Positions 58,693 through 64,000 of a stretch of DNA of 64,000 bases are shown here, piece by piece (the first letter of the stretch is position 1; each line of letters starts with the position of its first letter). The position numbers and the translations under genes were made by a program. The stretch comes from Phylloscopus collybita (taxonomy: Eukaryota; Chordata; Aves; Passeriformes; Phylloscopidae): NCBI GenBank assembly GCA_027886175.1, contig JAJNNQ010000024.1:2092001-2156000 (forward strand). Direction: 5' to 3'. Below the pieces are notes generated by a model. The model searched no databases. It was not told the origin of the DNA and was given only the letters and a program-made list of their open reading frames with translations.

Positions 58693-61600
58693 TTCAACCC
58701 CTCAACAAGTTCATCACAAGAGCTGGAGGTGAAACAAAACCTACAAAACTGTCTAAGGGAGCAATTATCCTGCTCAGGATTATTTTTCTTAGCATTTCCT
58801 ACACTTTCCTTCAGGTCTGTTTAGGGAAAAAGAAGCCTGCAACTACTTCACTCCTGAGTCTGGGTGAGAGCACAGGCACAGTGCACTCCTACTGCATTGG
58901 AGATGATGCTTGTCTCCTCGGGGAAAATAGAAAAATGGATAATTGGTTTCAAATCTAGCCACTTATGCCATCTTTTCTCCTTCAACAACTGCTCAGAAAG
59001 GATTGGATCAGGCTCCTGAGCACCAGTATTACACACTCATTTTGTTAAGAACATTTTTACTGCACTAGTCAATGAATAAATAGAAAAACATTCCATATTT
59101 TGAAGCTCTCCTGTCAGCTTTACCCCAAAAACTTTAACTCAAGTTAAGTTCTACTCCACCCTCCAACCATTCTGGATCCCCAGCTCTTCTTAGGATCCTC
59201 TCTTTAAAATACTCTAAAAATGGTACTGGAATCATTGCTTTTCACAGAACACCAGTAATTGGTCAGGGTGTTCTAAAAGTAATGATAACTTCAGTGTGAA
59301 TCAGGGAATCTGCCACCAGCTGGTTGTCTTTAAGCATGTATTGCAATTCTTACAGCACATTTCCAGAATGCTTTGAACACTTTACATTCTGTTCTCTTTT
59401 ACCACATGACAGAGAGAACGATGTAATTTTGAGATTTAGCATCAATTCATCCTGTTGTGGGTGAGACTTGAAAGTCTTTCAGCTTTGGGCTGACATATTT
59501 ACAATCCTGTTTCCTTTAGTTATTTCTTTCAGTGCCTTCCTAAATATTATTTTAAAACTATGGGTTACATTTACCAGGTCATCTGATACCAACAGCAATC
59601 TCATAAACATTTTAAAAGAAAATTTGTGCTAAGCCTGAAACAGAACACCAGATACGAGCTCTTAAATATTTCCCTGGATCCCACTCCCGTTCCTGCGTGC
59701 TATACTTATGTTGTGCTGAAGTATACATTCACCTCAGCAAAAAAAGGAGACAAAAGCAGCAGATGTTCTTGCAAGACTTTCCATATTTTGTTGCAGCTGC
59801 CACAAGAAGCTTCCGACAGAACAACTGATGCTAGAGCCTCCCCAGAAAAGGATCTGCAGTTAGACAGAAATAGGTTGCAGGAGGAGCTGTTAAAGAAGTC
59901 CCTCTATATCCTACCAGCAGGACACCAAATCACACATTTATGAAGCTGTGTTTAGTTAAAGGTAGAGGCCAAGCTTTTTATAATTCCTTCCTTTCTACTT
60001 TGCCAGTGATCTCAGTTTAGCTACAAAATTCTCTGCCAGGGTTGCACAGAACTGGTTCCTAAACAGGGGTTGGAAAACAGAACTGTTCACAATTTAGATA
60101 TCTGAGGAGGTGATGAGAGACAAATACACACACGCCAGCAAAGGATGCTGAACATTTTTCTTCAGTGAGTCTTAATTTTGGAGGAGCTGGCATGGTTCTC
60201 AACCAGCAGATTTATACACAATATTCTGCACAGTTTTTAACAACATCCTAATTTACAAGCTGCCAAGGACTGGGTGAGAGACAAGCCTCCAATGTTTCTT
60301 GACATGATTTCTAAATCTGTCTTTGATTGGGTTTTGTTTGCGAGATAACGTTTTGAGAAGCTCTCGTTCTCTGCTGAAGGGGCTTCTGCACATCACAGTG
60401 TGAAAATATGCTCTAATGACAGCTCCTTATGCTGTGTTACAGCATTTCACACTAACAGGATGCTCATTTAAAAATGGGTGGGGGATGCTGCTGCACATGT
60501 GAGTTACATAAGAATTACATCAGCCTTACAGGGTGTTTTGCATGTCACTGACAGAACAAAAGGAGCATTGGGCCCCATCAACTTTGAGAAGTTTTGCTTG
60601 GTTTTAAGTTGAATAAATGGTTTCAGATAAACAACTTCCTAGATGGAACAGCTTTAATATTACCCAGAGAATTAATGCCATGTATCCTCCTTCACCCTCT
60701 CTTCAACAACCACTTTACAATCTTCAAATCTATCTCATGGAAATTAAGACAGGAGGGCCAAAGTCTCTTGTTCTGCACTTGCATTTCCCACACTGCAGCC
60801 CATGCCTAAGCCCACAGCAGAAAACATCAATTTCTGTGCAATTCTTAAAAAAGCTCCTTTCAGGGACAGCTGGAACACTACCCAGAGGTTGGTGACATGC
60901 CCTGCCAAAACTCCAGGACTCTTACAGAGGGTATTTTTTGATATTTCTAGGCTGGCAGTGTTCAGTGGAATTATAATTTCTCCAGTGCTGTTTTTCAGCC
61001 TACAGCACAAATGGCACCCAGTAACCATGTAATGTCTGAACTTAAAAATTTAATTTTTGGAACTAGACTGATTTTGTGAGTTATTTTTGCAAACCAAAGT
61101 AACAGGAACTCTAAATACAATCAGTAATTGGAAGGACAAGCAGCTGTAGACAGTTTCTCTGTTTGAAATGCTGTCCCCAAAGAAACTTAAACGACTTTTT
61201 TCATTGATTTCCCTACTGCTAATTTGTGCCTTTTCTGTGAAATATGAAGTTATTTCTACCTCAAGCTCTCTGAACAACCTAAAGCTTGACCTACAGTGTT
61301 ATATCTGTCCTGGTGAAACACGGCTGTATCAGTGAAAACTGGGCAGACTCAATCCAATCACCAAATACCAGAGTCTGCTAAAAAATATTAACAAATACAA
61401 AAATAAAAATCTTTCCACTTCTGTACGCTGGGTTACTTCTCACATCAGAACTAGCAAAAACAAAATCTGTGCAACTCTGCTCTTCCTTTCCTCTTAAATA
61501 GTATCAAGTTTTGCTTTTACAGGAAAAATTCTTTGAGTGTTCTGGATGTACAATACCCTCAGTCAGTAAATACCAATTTTTAGATGAATATATATGTGGT

Positions 61601-64000
61601 GGGGGATTCAAACACTGCTCCACACTTCACAAGCAGCTTCTCACCTACACAGAGGGAGCATTTAGAGCAGAATTTTGAACACCTCACTACAATCTGACCT
61701 TAAGAAGACTGTTTTGATTTAAAAAGAAAAAGAACCACTTAAATCTATGGTTGAATGAGAATGATATCACTGCAAAGAGGGCTGTTGCTTGTTGTTATCA
61801 AAAGGAGGTCAAGTACAGTATCCATTAAGCACAGGAAATAAACAGAAACTACTTTAAGAGTAAATAAAACACAGGCAAAGACTCCTGTGGCTGCCAGCCC
61901 AGTTCAAGCCAAATATTTTTACAACTGACCTCGCACTTCTTGGTCGTGGATGATTCAGGGACGCCACGCTAAATATACAAATGGCTAGAGTAGTGTAGTC
62001 TAACAGAATAATACAATTAAACAAAATAGGTATTATGTGGACAAGAAATGCAAGGAAGATCTAAATATTTCCTGTTTCAGAAGGAGAAAGGTCAAAAGGA
62101 TCAGTGTCTTGCAGAGCCATGCAACACTAACTGATTGCAAGCACAAGCAAAGAGCTGCTCAAAGTTTCACTACAAATAACCAGGTGGTTTTTTTTTCTTT
62201 TTCCAACCAAACTTTACATTGCTGTATTATAATGCTATTACTGAGATCTAGAAAACGTGTAAATAATCAAAAGACAGAGAAAAAAAAAATAAATGACACA
62301 AAAATCTCTAAACTTTTTCCTGTTTCAAAATGGAGAGGTAAATCCCCTTCCTCTGTTTGACACGATTTATTACCACACAAGGGAAATTTAAATGTTTAAA
62401 TGTTATTGTTAATTGAAATGCTGCTTCAAAAACATTAGGATTAAGCAGATAAACATTCCCTTTCAGAAAAGTGTAACAAAAACAATGATGATCCATTTGG
62501 CCAGAGAATCTGCAGAACCTGAAGCCACAGTAACTGAACTGCTTGTCCTCACACCTTGTAATCCCACAAAATATCAGAATTCCCCGTGGCTATTCAGCAT
62601 TAAGGCAATCTTTAACCACCATTAACACAGAAAAGAAAGATGACACAACATTTTAAAGAATTTTATGCCTCTGAAGTCACATTCTCTTACCTCAAAGCAG
62701 AATCCTCCAGAAGACCAAACTAAACTCTAACTCCTCTGAGCAGCTTCAGGTGCTTTTTAAAGACTCCACACCAGGAACAAATTTGCAGTGATTTGCCACA
62801 GGTGCACCTCATCTCCTCCCAGCTGTGCCAAACAGCCCTCACCGTCCCTAGAACAAGGGAAAAACTTGAAAATTATTTTATGTTTAAGCCACCATAACGA
62901 TAATCAGAAAGGCTTTTATTTTTTTTTCCTTTCCTTCTCTTACCTACCACTATGTAAGCAAAGTAAACTGCCAGAGTACCAGAATAAAATGGTTTAAATC
63001 AGGACAAGAGAAAGAATAATGAGATCCTCTGTTCTGGTGCATGTGATTTGTTCTGCAATAAAAAGAATATGCTTTTATTAGGCTCATGATGATAGGAAGA
63101 TTGAGTTTTTAATTTCAAGTGAGGGCCTGCTCTGAGGAGAGAGCCTGCTTGATTCCTTGAGCATGGATTTAAATTCTCCTTCACTTCTTTCAGAACTCAT
63201 ATTTCTGTTCTTAATTCATGCTTGAAGATTTGCCCTCTTAGGCAAAAGATCTGAGCTGGAAAAGATTCTTGATAATAAAGACAATGTAAAACCTACATTT
63301 CACTGAACACTTAGCATTTTCCCCCATTTGGAATATCAGTTTTCATACTCTTTCCAGCCAGTGTGCATTTTTGCTTGAAATAAACTGTTTAGCCACATGT
63401 ACATGCCAGTTTAAACAGTGCTGGTTGGAGAACATTATTTTCACCTTTATTGGACAAAAAGTATTATAGGAAGTTGCCTCCCCCTGGAATTTGAACCCAG
63501 TTGGAAATAAATGAACAAGGATACAGCCAGGCCTGGAAAATGTAAAACAAAAATCTACTTAGCAGAGAGGTGCACATCCTTAAATGCTTCAATGGAGTTA
63601 TCTTGTAAGAAGATGGAATTCTTTCTGTGTCCACATGCCATGAAAATAGCTGGATTTTGCAGACTTCATAACTCTGCATGCTCCCATAGATACAGAGGGA
63701 TCCTAAAAGCATCTGATTTTAATGAGGTAAAATATTCCATATTATTGCATCTCCTACAGTCTGCAGCCACCACCAGTGTCCCACTACAACATATTTTGTG
63801 TATTGAGAGCATAAGTGAGAATTCTGGCCTCATGGTTTGCAGGCTGCATGCACAGACAGTGAGGAAAAAGTGCTTATCTTCATCCTTATTTTATTTGTAA
63901 ATTGACATCAGAAGGTACTGGATAAAATTCTAGGTGATTGCCTAAAAAACATCCAGAACAAAGCCAGTAATTCTGGATATGTCTCCTGACTTCCAGGAGC
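58693..64000. other. Unique AT-rich sequence, no gene seen
   Basis: Frames such as 59626-59943 (105 codons), 60617-60895 and 63511-63900 (129 codons) have no recognised domain, and overlapping frames exist on the other strand for several of them. No CR1, LTR or SINE is recognised in this last 5.3 kb. Confidence 0.55.

Noticed and set aside
59626..59943. 105-codon frame with a charged C-terminal part
   Set aside because: No recognised family, no Kozak-type or splice evidence that decides it, and isolated.
1..64000. CRISPR arrays, tRNA or rRNA genes, bacterial operons, telomeric repeats
   Set aside because: None seen. The sequence is vertebrate noncoding in character, so prokaryotic defence or operon systems are not expected.

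Overview
This is vertebrate nuclear DNA, most likely from a bird. It is AT-rich, has no operon-like packing of genes, and carries several truncated copies of the avian/reptilian CR1 LINE, recognised by their conserved 3' region. It has no Alu, B1/B2 or L1 sequence that I can recognise. Retroviral LTR-like segments and sparse repeats overall also fit a bird. A songbird is possible from the look of the LTRs, but I cannot show it.

I see no complete protein-coding gene, tRNA, rRNA or CRISPR array. The open reading frames are short, unrelated to any family I recognise, often overlap on both strands, and many sit in low-complexity or CR1 sequence. The window is best read as a large intron or an intergenic stretch. 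Two segments have exon-like splice boundaries plus an open frame (33108-33308 and 55799-55904), and a third could be a 30-nt microexon (37437-37466). None matches a protein I recognise, and the first two are incompatible in phase as consecutive coding exons.

Layout: 0.6-1.0 kb holds an LTR-like segment on the minus strand. 1-16.5 kb is otherwise unique AT-rich DNA with microsatellites, a 59-bp A-rich tract at 10.03 kb and a GC-rich patch at 11.2-11.6 kb. CR1 fragments lie at 16.5 kb (+), 21.2 kb (-), 36.8 kb (-), 46.8 kb (+, old), 53.7 kb (-) and 54.4 kb (+). At 24.3 kb and 40.6-41.1 kb the plus strand is almost only A and C. At 42.0-43.7 kb two LTR-like elements lie head to head around a GC-richer segment. 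The second of these is a neat 365-bp TG...CA element with CCAAT, TATA-like and AATAAA motifs in order, flanked by perfect 33-bp direct repeats. That is far longer than an integrase target duplication and is the oddest structure in the window. At 57.8 and 58.6 kb a diverged ~65-bp sequence occurs twice in direct orientation.

No novel multi-gene system is visible. The points most worth checking are the 33-bp-flanked LTR, the two exon-like segments and the diverged direct repeat.
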